64,000 bases of DNA from Geobacillus stearothermophilus ATCC 12980 (lineage in GTDB: Bacteria; Bacillota; Bacilli; Bacillales; Anoxybacillaceae), in NCBI RefSeq assembly GCF_030369615.1, contig NZ_CP128494.1, forward strand, positions 902,001 to 966,000. The letters are read 5' to 3'. Positions 46,555-60,027 of the stretch are shown here, piece by piece (positions within the stretch are counted from its first letter, which is position 1; each line of letters opens with the position of its first letter). The notes under the pieces are model-generated. The model was not told the DNA's origin, ran no database searches, and was given only the letters and a program-made list of their open reading frames with translations. Both the position numbers and the translations under genes were made by a program.

Positions 46555-47856
46555 ATGAACAAACCGGTGTTGGATATTCAAGACCGCCCGACTGTGGGGC
46601 AATGGGTGACGTTAAGCTTGCAGCATTTGTTCGCCATGTTTGGGGCGACGATTTTAGTGCCGTACTTAGTCGGGTTGGATCCGTCGATCGCCTTGCTGAC
46701 AAGCGGGCTTGGAACATTGGCGTTTTTGCTCATTACGAAATGGCAGGTGCCGGCGTATCTTGGCTCCTCGTTCGCCTACATCGCGCCGATCATCGCGGCG
46801 AAAACGGCCGGCGGCCCGGGAGCGGCGATGATTGGCAGCTTCCTCGCCGGATTGGTGTACGGGGTTGTCGCCCTCATCATTAAAAAAGCCGGCTACCGCT
46901 GGGTGATGAAGCTGCTGCCGCCGGTTGTCGTCGGTCCGGTCATCATCGTCATCGGTCTCGGCTTAGCCGGCACGGCGGTCGGGATGGCGATGAACGGCCC
47001 GGACGGCAAATACAGCCTGCTTCATTTCTCGGTGGCGCTTGTGACGCTCGCGGCCACGATCGTCTGCTCGGTGCTTGCGCGCGGCATGTTGAGCTTGATT
47101 CCGGTGCTTGTCGGCATCGTTGTCGGCTACGTTTACGCCCTCGCTGTCGGACTGGTTGACTTGTCGAAAGTGGCGGCGGCGAAATGGTTCGAATGGCCGG
47201 ATTTCTTGATTCCGTTTGCCGATTATCCGGTGCGCATCACTGCCGAGATCGTCATGCTCATGGTGCCGGTGGCGATCGTCACCTTGTCCGAGCATATCGG
47301 CCACCAGCTTGTGTTAAGCAAAGTCGTCGGCCGCGACCTCATTCAAAAACCGGGGCTGCACCGCTCGATTTTAGGGGACGGAACGGCGACGATGATCTCC
47401 GCCTTGCTTGGCGGTCCGCCGAAAACGACGTACGGGGAAAACATCGGTGTGCTGGCGATCACCCGCGTCTACAGTGTCTACGTGCTGGCCGGCGCGGCGG
47501 TCATCGCGATCGCTTTCGGCTTCGTCGGCAAAATCACGGCGCTGATCAGCTCGATTCCGACGCCGGTCATGGGCGGTGTGTCGATCTTGCTGTTTGGCAT
47601 CATCGCCTCGTCCGGACTGCGCATGTTGATCGACAGCCGCGTCGATTTCGGCCAGACGCGCAATTTAGTCATCGCCTCGGTCATCTTGGTCATCGGCATC
47701 GGCGGAGCGGTGCTGAAAATCAGCGACAGCTTCCAAATCACCGGGATGGCGCTCTCGGCCATTGTCGGCGTCCTGCTCAACTTAGTGCTGCCGGGGCGTC
47801 CGCAAGAAGCGGAAAACTTATTTGAAGCTGAAAACGATAGCGGCGATGTTGCCTAA
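46555..47856 (+). CDS. pyrP: Uracil permease
   Basis: A 433-residue NCS2-family symporter with about 14 membrane segments. It starts with LQHLFAMFGATILVPYLVG and contains ALLGGPPKTTYGENIGV, the substrate-site motif of uracil carriers, and TPVMGGVSILLFG. It imports uracil for salvage. ATG 46555 follows GAAAGGAGAGG. Confidence 0.96.
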   Translation: MNKPVLDIQDRPTVGQWVTLSLQHLFAMFGATILVPYLVGLDPSIALLTSGLGTLAFLLITKWQVPAYLGSSFAYIAPIIAAKTAGGPGAAMIGSFLAGLVYGVVALIIKKAGYRWVMKLLPPVVVGPVIIVIGLGLAGTAVGMAMNGPDGKYSLLHFSVALVTLAATIVCSVLARGMLSLIPVLVGIVVGYVYALAVGLVDLSKVAAAKWFEWPDFLIPFADYPVRITAEIVMLMVPVAIVTLSEHIGHQLVLSKVVGRDLIQKPGLHRSILGDGTATMISALLGGPPKTTYGENIGVLAITRVYSVYVLAGAAVIAIAFGFVGKITALISSIPTPVMGGVSILLFGIIASSGLRMLIDSRVDFGQTRNLVIASVILVIGIGGAVLKISDSFQITGMALSAIVGVLLNLVLPGRPQEAENLFEAENDSGDVA

Positions 47857-47870
47857 ATCGAATACAAAAC

Positions 47871-50202
<2,332 letters not shown>

Positions 50203-50203
50203 C

Positions 50204-51298
50204 ATGAAACGGCAGCTCATTTTGGAAGACGGTTCGTTTTTTGTCGGCGAAGCGTTTGGCAGCACGAAAGAGACGACCGGCGAAGTCGTCTTTAACACCG
50301 GCATGACCGGGTATCAAGAAATTTTGACCGACCCGTCGTATTGCGGGCAAATTGTGACGATGACGTATCCATTGATCGGCAACTACGGCATCAACCGCGA
50401 CGACTTTGAAGCGATCCGCCCGTACGTGCACGGATTCATCGTCAAAGAAGCGTGCCTCATGCCGTCCAACTGGCGCGGCGAACTGACGCTGGATGAGTAT
50501 TTAAAAGAAAAAGACATTCCGGGACTCGCGGGCATTGACACGCGCAAACTGACACGGGTCATCCGCCAGCACGGAACGCTGAAAGGAATGATTTGCGGGC
50601 TGGATGTCCATCCGGCGGAAGCAGCAGCCAAGCTGCGGGCGATGGAGTGGCCGCGCGACCAAGTGCGGCGCGTCTCAACAAAAAGCGCCTACCCAAGCCC
50701 GGGGCGCGGCGAGCGCGTCGTCTTGATCGACTTTGGGATGAAGCACGGCATTTTGCGCGAACTGAACAAGCGAAACTGCGATGTCATCGTGTTGCCGTAC
50801 AATGCGACGGCGGAAGACGTATTGAGCTGGCATCCGGATGGGGTCATGCTTTCCAATGGACCGGGCGACCCGAAAGACGTGCCGGAAGCGATCGAGATGA
50901 TCCGCGGGATCTTGGGCAAAGCGCCGCTCTTTGGCATCTGCCTCGGCCATCAGCTGTTCGCCTTGGCATGCGGGGCGAATACGGAGAAGATGAAATTCGG
51001 CCATCGCGGCTCGAACCATCCGGTCAAAGACTTGCGCACCGACAAAGTCGCCATCACGGCGCAAAACCATGGTTATACGGTCACGCATGAATCGCTTGCC
51101 GGCACGCGTCTTGAAGTGACGCATGTCGCCTTAAACGACGGCACGGTCGAAGGGCTCCGCCATCTCGATTTCCCGGCGTTTACGGTGCAATACCATCCGG
51201 AAGCGTCGCCGGGGCCGGAAGATGCGAATTCGCTGTTTGACGAGTTTTTGGCGCTCATCCGCCAGTTCAACAAGAAAGGAGAAGTCATCCATGCCTAA
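50204..51298 (+). CDS. pyrAA: Carbamoyl-phosphate synthase small subunit (pyrimidine-specific)
   Basis: A 364-residue glutamine amidotransferase subunit: N-terminal CPSase domain ([16 protein letters not shown]) and class I GATase domain with the nucleophile Cys246 in FGICLGHQL and [10 protein letters not shown] carrying the His and Glu of the triad. AAAGGAAGAG precedes ATG 50204; overlaps pyrAB by 8 bp. Confidence 0.97.
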   Translation: MKRQLILEDGSFFVGEAFGSTKETTGEVVFNTGMTGYQEILTDPSYCGQIVTMTYPLIGNYGINRDDFEAIRPYVHGFIVKEACLMPSNWRGELTLDEYLKEKDIPGLAGIDTRKLTRVIRQHGTLKGMICGLDVHPAEAAAKLRAMEWPRDQVRRVSTKSAYPSPGRGERVVLIDFGMKHGILRELNKRNCDVIVLPYNATAEDVLSWHPDGVMLSNGPGDPKDVPEAIEMIRGILGKAPLFGICLGHQLFALACGANTEKMKFGHRGSNHPVKDLRTDKVAITAQNHGYTVTHESLAGTRLEVTHVALNDGTVEGLRHLDFPAFTVQYHPEASPGPEDANSLFDEFLALIRQFNKKGEVIHA

Positions 51299-54200
51299 AC
51301 GCCGCGACATTGAAACGATTTTAGTCATCGGCTCGGGGCCGATCGTCATCGGCCAGGCGGCCGAGTTCGACTACGCAGGGACGCAAGCGTGCTTAGCCCT
51401 AAAAGAAGAAGGATACAAAGTCATTCTGGTGAACTCAAACCCGGCGACGATCATGACCGATACGGAAATCGCCGATAAAGTCTATATGGAGCCGCTGACG
51501 CTCGATTTTGTCGCCCGCATCATCCGCAAAGAGCGGCCGGACGCGATTTTGCCGACGCTCGGCGGCCAAACGGGCCTTAACTTGGCGGTGGAACTGGCCA
51601 AAGCCGGGGTGCTCGAGGAGTGCGGCGTCGAAATTCTCGGCACGAAGCTTGAAGCAATCGAAAAAGCGGAAGACCGCGAACAGTTCCGCGCCCTCATGAA
51701 CGAGCTTGGCGAGCCGGTGCCGGAAAGCGCGATTATTCACAGCTTGGAGGAAGCGTACGCCTTTGTCGAACAAATCGGCTATCCGGTCATCGTCCGTCCG
51801 GCGTTCACGCTCGGCGGCACGGGCGGGGGCATTTGCACGAACGAAGAAGAGCTTGTCGAGATTGTGTCAACTGGCTTGAAGATGAGCCCGGTGCATCAAT
51901 GCTTGCTCGAGCGGAGCATCGCCGGCTACAAGGAAATCGAATACGAAGTGATGCGCGACGCCAACGAAAACGCGATCGTCGTCTGCAACATGGAAAACAT
52001 CGATCCGGTCGGCATTCATACGGGTGATTCGATCGTCGTCGCCCCGAGCCAGACGTTAAGCGACCGCGAGTATCAGCTGCTCCGCAACGCGTCGCTTAAG
52101 ATCATCCGCGCGCTTGGCATCGAAGGCGGCTGCAACGTCCAGCTGGCGCTTGACCCGGACAGCTTCCGCTATTACGTCATTGAAGTGAACCCGCGCGTCA
52201 GCCGCTCGTCGGCGTTGGCGTCCAAAGCAACGGGGTATCCGATCGCGAAACTGGCGGCGAAAATCGCCGTCGGGTTGACGCTTGATGAAATGATCAACCC
52301 GGTCACCGGGAAAACGTACGCCTGCTTCGAGCCGGCGCTCGATTATGTCGTCACGAAAATTCCGCGCTTTCCGTTTGACAAATTTGAATCGGCGAACCGC
52401 CGCCTTGGCACGCAAATGAAAGCGACCGGCGAAGTGATGGCGATCGGCCGGACGTTTGAAGAATCGCTGTTAAAAGCGGTTCGTTCGCTCGAGATCGGGG
52501 TGCATCATCTGGAATTGAACGAGGCGAAAACGGCCGCCGACGACGTGATGGAAAAACGGATCCGCAAGGCGGGCGATGAACGGCTCTTTTACATCGCCGA
52601 GGCGCTCCGCCGCGGGGTGACAGTGGAGACGCTGCATGAATGGAGCCAAATTGACCGCTTTTTCCTGCATAAGATTCAAAACATTATTGAGATGGAAACG
52701 GTCTTGAAAAACCACCCGGACGACCTTGACGTGTTAAAAAAAGCGAAGGGGCTCGGCTTCTCCGATGCGGCGATAGCGGCATTATGGAACAAAACGGAGC
52801 GCGACGTTTACGCGCTGCGCCGCCAGGAAGGCATCGTGCCGGTGTACAAAATGGTCGATACGTGCGCGGCCGAGTTCACGTCGGAAACGCCGTACTACTA
52901 CAGCACGTACGAGGAAGAAAATGAATCGATCGTGACGGAAAAACCGAGTGTCATCGTGCTTGGTTCCGGCCCGATCCGCATCGGCCAAGGGATTGAGTTT
53001 GACTACGCGACCGTCCATTGCGTCTTTGCGATCAAACAAGCCGGCTACGAGGCGATCATCATCAACAACAACCCGGAAACGGTCTCGACCGATTTCAGCA
53101 CATCGGACAAACTGTATTTCGAACCGTTGACGGCTGAAGATGTGATGCATGTCATCGACCTCGAACAGCCGGTCGGCGTCATCGTCCAATTTGGCGGTCA
53201 GACGGCCATCAACTTGGCGGCGGAACTCGAAGCGCGCGGCGTCCGCTTGCTTGGGACGACGCTTGAAGATTTGGACCGTGCCGAAGACCGCGACAAATTT
53301 GAACAGGCGCTCTCAGAGCTTGGCATTCCGAAACCGGCCGGCAAAACGGCTGTTTCGGTCGAAGAAGCGGTTGCCATCGCCGAAGAAATCGGCTATCCGG
53401 TGCTCGTCCGCCCATCGTACGTGCTCGGCGGCCGGGCGATGGAAATTGTCTACAACCGCGAAGAGCTGCTTCATTACATGGAACATGCCGTGCGCGTCAA
53501 TCTGCAGCACCCGGTGCTCGTTGACCGGTACATCACCGGCAAGGAAGTCGAAGTCGACGCCATCGCCGACGGCGAGACGGTCGTCATTCCGGGGATCATG
53601 GAACATATCGAACGGGCCGGCGTCCATTCCGGCGACTCGATCGCCGTCTATCCGCCGCAAACGTTAAGCGATGACGTCATCGCAAAAATTACCGACTATA
53701 CGGTGAAACTGGCGCGCGGGCTGCATATTGTCGGGCTGTTGAACATCCAGTTCGTCGTCGCAGGCAGCGACGTCTACGTCTTGGAAGTGAACCCGCGCTC
53801 AAGCCGCACGGTGCCGTTTTTAAGCAAAATCACCGGCGTGCCGATGGCGAATCTCGCCACGAAAGCCATTTTAGGGGCGAAGCTCGCCGACATGGGTTAT
53901 GAGACGGGCGTCTGCCCGGTGCGCCCCGGCGTGTACGTGAAAGTGCCGGTGTTCTCGTTTGCGAAATTGCGCAACGTCGACATTTCGCTCGGCCCGGAAA
54001 TGAAATCGACCGGCGAAGTGATCGGCAAAGACGTGACGTTTGAAAAAGCGCTCTATAAGGGGCTCGTCGCCTCCGGCATCCAGATCCAGCCGCATGGGGC
54101 GGTGTTGTTGACGGTGGCCGACAAAGACAAAGAAGAAGCCGTCGAGCTGGCGCGCCGCTTTGCCGACATCGGCTACCAGCTGTTGGCGACGAACGGCACG

Positions 54201-54484
54201 GCGGAAACGTTGAAAGCGGCCGGCATTCCGGTGACGGTCGTCAATAAAATCCACTCGGCGTCACCGAACATTTTGGATGTCATCCGCCAAGGGAAGGCGC
54301 AAGTCGTCATCAACACGCTGACGAAAGGGAAGCAGCCGGAAAGCGACGGCTTCCGCATCCGCCGCGAAGCGGTCGAAAACGGCATCCCGTGCTTGACGTC
54401 GCTCGATACGGCCCGGGCGATGCTGCAAGTGCTCGAATCGATGACGTTTTCAACGACAGCGATGACGGAAGGGCTGGTGCGCTC

Positions 54485-54488
<4 letters not shown>
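51291..54488 (+). CDS. pyrAB: Carbamoyl-phosphate synthase large subunit
   Basis: A 1065-residue protein with two tandem ATP-grasp halves (about 1-400 and 550-935; [18 protein letters not shown] and [17 protein letters not shown] head them) and a C-terminal MGS-like allosteric domain (about 940-1060). It makes carbamoyl phosphate from ammonia, bicarbonate and two ATP. It overlaps both neighbours. Confidence 0.97.
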
Positions 54489-56883
<2,395 letters not shown>

Positions 56884-56887
<4 letters not shown>

Positions 56888-57507
56888 AACACGACATCGC
56901 CGCCAAACTGCTTCAAATCGGGGCCGTCGCCCTGCAGCCGAACGAGCCGTTTACATGGTCTTCGGGCTTGAAATCGCCGATTTATTGCGACAACCGCCTG
57001 ACGCTCGCTTACCCCGACGTGCGCCGCACGATCGCCGACGGCCTCGCCGAACTCATCCGCACCCATTTCCCTAAAGCGGACCTCATCGCCGGCACCGCAA
57101 CCGCCGGCATCCCGCACGCCGCCTGGGTGAGCGAGCGGCTTGAGCTGCCGATGTGCTACGTCCGCAGCCAGGCGAAAGCGCACGGCAAAGGAAAACAAAT
57201 TGAAGGCCAAGCCGAACCGGGCCAGCGCGTGGTCGTTATCGAAGACTTGATCTCGACGGGCGGCAGCTCGCTTGCGGCCGTCCGCGCCTTGAAAGAGGCG
57301 GGCTGCGAGGTGCTGGGCGTCGCCGCCATTTTCACATACGGGCTCGAAAAAGCGAAACAGGCGTTTGCCGAAGAGAATTTGCCTGCCTACACGCTTACGG
57401 ACTACAACACCCTCATCGAAACGGCCGTTCGCCTTGGCGCCGTCAGCGAACACGATCTGGCGACATTGCGAAAATGGCGGGAGAATCCGGAGGAGTGGGG
57501 GAAATAA
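56884..57507 (+). CDS. pyrE: Orotate phosphoribosyltransferase
   Basis: A 207-residue enzyme making OMP from orotate and [20 protein letters not shown] (about residues 20-35) and PRPP loop [14 protein letters not shown] (about 115-128). GGAACGGAGGAGAG precedes ATG 56884. Last gene of the pyr operon. Confidence 0.97.
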
Positions 57508-57521
57508 AATCAACGCAAGCG

Positions 57522-57551
57522 AAAAGGGGCTGACGCAAAAGCCCCTTTTTG
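57522..57551 (+). terminator. Intrinsic terminator of the pyr operon
   Basis: AAAAGGGGC / GCCCCTTTTT stem-loop. Confidence 0.9.
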
Positions 57552-57750
57552 ATGAAAGTTCACCGAAGTACTAGGATTCTTTCTCCATTTTGACGACAAA
57601 TCTTTTACTCATGCAAGCTTCTACAAGAAAATGGAAAAACATGTCGAACTTTGTCTGTTCCGAATGGCCGTAAAATTCAGTGTATCTTTAATGAAGCAGC
57701 CAATCACAGGTTTCTTCCACCTACACCCCAGCTGTAAATAGCAGCTTTGA
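57552..57750 (+). other. Non-coding stretch with decayed coding fragments
   Basis: No intact gene. A plus-strand frame with no usable start (about 57555-57737, including YKKMEKHVELCLFRMAVKF) reads like a protein remnant but matches nothing I can name. The region is more AT-rich than the pyr genes. Confidence 0.4.
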
Positions 57751-57876
57751 AGGAACCACAGCGAATTGGAGTGGAACAATGATTTATCGGATCGCTTCAA
57801 ACAGCTGTTGTTAGCAAACGGCACTTCCGTCAACTATGAATATGACGCGAATGACAAGGTTACGAATAATGTTTAA
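57751..57876 (+). pseudogene. 3' remnant of a YD-repeat (Rhs/WapA-like) protein
   Basis: 41 codons, open from 57751 after an in-frame TGA and ending in TAA, give ...LLLANGTSVNYEYDANDKVTNNV. The YEYDAN motif is typical of YD/Rhs repeats. There is no start codon with SD and no upstream body, so it is a fragment, and the AT-rich element begins within its last codons. Confidence 0.4.
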
Positions 57877-57916
57877 TTTATTCAATTATATTAAAATCTT
57901 TTATTAAACATTATTC
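57864..57916. repeat. 14-bp inverted repeat at the element end
   Basis: GAATAATGTTTAAT (57864-57877) and its exact complement (57903-57916) enclose a 25-nt AT-rich loop, just beyond the tnpB stop. Confidence 0.85.
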
Positions 57917-57919
57917 TTT

Positions 57920-57961
57920 GTTAAGCTACATTTAGCTTAACAGGGTGTAACCCTACACCCT
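57920..57961 (-). ncRNA. Two stacked hairpins at the tnpB 3' end, candidate omega RNA scaffold
   Basis: Perfect 9-bp stem GTTAAGCTA / TAGCTTAAC (57920-57941) and perfect 8-bp stem AGGGTGTA / TACACCCT (57942-57961) overlap the last tnpB codons. TnpB guide (omega) RNAs are made from this part of such elements, so these may form its scaffold. The RNA limits cannot be set from sequence alone. Confidence 0.5.
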
Positions 57962-59138
57962 CTACCCCATTGGCGAACGCCTTTGGGAATACTTTTCTCA
58001 TGATGTTGTATGCTCCATTGACATCTGCGTTAATTAAAATACCTTTATTGGATTTAAATAAACCTCTCTTAATTCCTCTGTTCTTATCATAATTTTCTTT
58101 GATTGGAGCTTCGCCATCTAAAAACGATGTTCCACTTGTATATGATTCTTCTGTTAACACAACCTTAATTCCAACTTCTTCACATTTGTATTGTAATTGT
58201 TCAATAAACATATCATAAGGAATTTGAACGAACGCTTGATTTAATCGTTTCCCTAAATCAACCTCTTGTTTCCAATTATCATTTTTACCAATAACAATCG
58301 TATCAATATTATGCTTAACACACCAATCTACAACATATCTACTTGCTTTATGCATGAAGTCTTTAATTTTATTGTTTCGTTTTAATGTTAATTTTTCTAG
58401 TCTTTTACTCCAATTCAATCCATTTTGTTTCTTTAAAATACTTTGAAAATACGCTTTTTGTTTGTTGTAGTATTGATTTATGGATTTGACTCCTTTGCCA
58501 TTAATAACAATCGGTGTTTCACCGATGTTATTTACCATAGTTACAAAGTTGTTTAATCCTAAATCAATACCTACAACACGATTACTTTCACGAATCATAT
58601 TTGGAATTTCTTTTTTATAAACAACTTCAATTACGTAAATACTACCCTTTGGTACAATTCGCACTTGTTGCAATCCTTCAATAACCTTTGTTTTTAGTTT
58701 TAAATCAGTTTTTGGAAATTTAATATATCCATCTTTAATTTTGCATTGTTGATTAGTAAAAATCACCACATTACGCCCATTTTTCTTTTTATATTTAGGC
58801 AACTTTGGTTTACCCAAATATTTTTCTTTGTTTTTACTCCAATCCTTTATAGCCTTGAAAAATGACTTCCAGTTCTTATCTAGCAATCTTAATATTTGTT
58901 GCGATGTTTGAGCAGGTAATTCTTTATAAACTTGTTTATGTTTCAACATCTTATCTAATGAATTATAACGAATCCATTCATTGTTATTTATAAACTCTTG
59001 TCTAACAATGTAATTAGCATAATTGTAAAGATTTTTAGATTTGAAACATAAATCATTACAATAATGATATAAGTAATGATAGGAATTAATTTGATGTTGT
59101 TCAACTCTTGTTACTAAAATATTTATCGCCTCCTTCAT
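57921..59138 (-). CDS. tnpB: TnpB-family RNA-guided nuclease lacking the zinc ribbon
   Basis: A 405-residue OrfB/TnpB protein. N-terminal VTRVEQHQIN and NLYNYANYIVRQEF, RuvC-like active site Asp192 (GIDLGLNN), Glu331 (TEESYTSGTS) and Asp372 (INADVNGAYNI). The region 336-370, where CxxC pairs normally hold zinc, has no cysteine. The annotated ATG is part of AAGGAGG itself; that SD points to an ATT about 8 bp downstream (MKEAIN removed), so a rare start is possible. AT-rich codon use differs strongly from neighbours. Confidence 0.9.
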   Translation of the reverse strand: MKEAINILVTRVEQHQINSYHYLYHYCNDLCFKSKNLYNYANYIVRQEFINNNEWIRYNSLDKMLKHKQVYKELPAQTSQQILRLLDKNWKSFFKAIKDWSKNKEKYLGKPKLPKYKKKNGRNVVIFTNQQCKIKDGYIKFPKTDLKLKTKVIEGLQQVRIVPKGSIYVIEVVYKKEIPNMIRESNRVVGIDLGLNNFVTMVNNIGETPIVINGKGVKSINQYYNKQKAYFQSILKKQNGLNWSKRLEKLTLKRNNKIKDFMHKASRYVVDWCVKHNIDTIVIGKNDNWKQEVDLGKRLNQAFVQIPYDMFIEQLQYKCEEVGIKVVLTEESYTSGTSFLDGEAPIKENYDKNRGIKRGLFKSNKGILINADVNGAYNIMRKVFPKAFANGVEGVGLHPVKLNVA

Positions 59139-59218
59139 TTATATTTTAATATTTTTTTATTATAAATTTTTAATATTCTATATTAGATTTAATTTATTTT
59201 TTGACTATACGGATATTT

Positions 59219-59779
59219 TTATTGAAAAAATAATCGCCTCGCCTCGAGAGAACAATCGGTAAATAGAAAAGAGATGATGGTTTCATTTTCCCCAAACGCT
59301 TCTCTTTTTTTAAAAAATCCATCTTCTAACCCAAATACTTCAATCGTTTTATACAAAGGGTCAACAATCCAATATTCTTTTACACCAAATTGTTCGTATA
59401 GTTTAAATTTTTCATTTCGATCTTTTAATGCTGTAGACGGAGAAAGAACCTCGACAATGAGTGTTGGTGCGCCTAAACAGCCGTTTGGTGTTAAGTTGTT
59501 TCGATTGCAAATGACAGAAATATCGGGTTGAACGACATGTTTTGCATATGTGTAGTCATCGTTTTCGGAGAGACGAACATCAAAAGGAGCAATGGCAACG
59601 TAGCAATCTTTATTTTGAAAGTACGAACGAAATGCGAACGATAGTTCCATAACGGTAAACTGATGCTCCCACGTTGGTGAAGGGCTCATGTTGTAAGCTT
59701 TTCCATCAATAAGCTCCCAACGCCCATCCCATTGAATATAATCGGCATACGTATACAGTTTGGATGGTTCTGGATTCAT
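59219..59779 (-). CDS. Uma2 family (DUF820) PD-(D/E)XK-type protein
   Basis: A 186-residue protein: YTYADYIQWDGRWELIDGKAY at the start (shown in two parts: YTYADYIQW, RWELIDGKAY), VQPDISVICNRNN, TLIVEVLSPSTALKDRNEKF and YWIVDPLYKTIEVF. These are the Uma2 family motifs with Asp and Glu of a putative nuclease site. Function unproven. ATG at 59779 has GGGAG upstream. The TnpB element lies directly after its stop. Composition is AT-richer than the core genome, in line with accessory DNA. Confidence 0.88.
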   Translation of the reverse strand: MNPEPSKLYTYADYIQWDGRWELIDGKAYNMSPSPTWEHQFTVMELSFAFRSYFQNKDCYVAIAPFDVRLSENDDYTYAKHVVQPDISVICNRNNLTPNGCLGAPTLIVEVLSPSTALKDRNEKFKLYEQFGVKEYWIVDPLYKTIEVFGLEDGFFKKREAFGENETIISFLFTDCSLEARRLFFQ

Positions 59780-59804
59780 CGGATCTCCCTCGCTTTTTTC
59801 ATTA

Positions 59805-59813
59805 TTATACCAT
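59805..59813 (-). promoter_or_regulatory. Extended -10 promoter for the Uma2 gene
   Basis: Minus strand TGGTATAAT, about 25 bp before the start codon. Confidence 0.55.
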
Positions 59814-59893
59814 ATCCAAAACGGCAACGATGATTGAAGATAACAAATTGCATTCGCGATGGCGGCTTGTGGTTGACTCGACAAGTTTGCAAA

Positions 59894-59940
59894 GCGGGCT
59901 GTCCGTAAGGCCAATGCAGCTGGTCTTACAGACAGCCCGC
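59894..59940. repeat. Long near-perfect hairpin, possible rqcH terminator
   Basis: GCGGGCTGTC / GACAGCCCGC outer arms and GTAAG-CC / GG-CTTAC inner arms make one 47-nt hairpin downstream of rqcH. T-tails are short on both strands. Confidence 0.6.
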
Positions 59941-60027
59941 TGTCTTTTATGCGGCGCTAGACCGTTTCGGTTTGCGGGAGTTCGCGCGGATCGCCCGATG
60001 CCGTGTTGGGCGGCCATTGGGGCGCGT

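Larger units (their letters stand above)
57864..59218 (-). mobile_element. TnpB-only IS200/IS605-type element
   Basis: A sharply AT-rich block carrying one gene (tnpB) with no tnpA. Left limit is set by a 14-bp inverted repeat (57864-57916), right limit by the return to higher GC at the Uma2 stop (59219); both ends are approximate. The composition contrast points to recent acquisition from a low-GC host. Confidence 0.65.

Noticed and set aside
57920..57961. CRISPR-like repeats at the tnpB end
   Set aside because: The two hairpins differ in sequence and are not spaced direct repeats; they fit an IS end or guide RNA scaffold instead.
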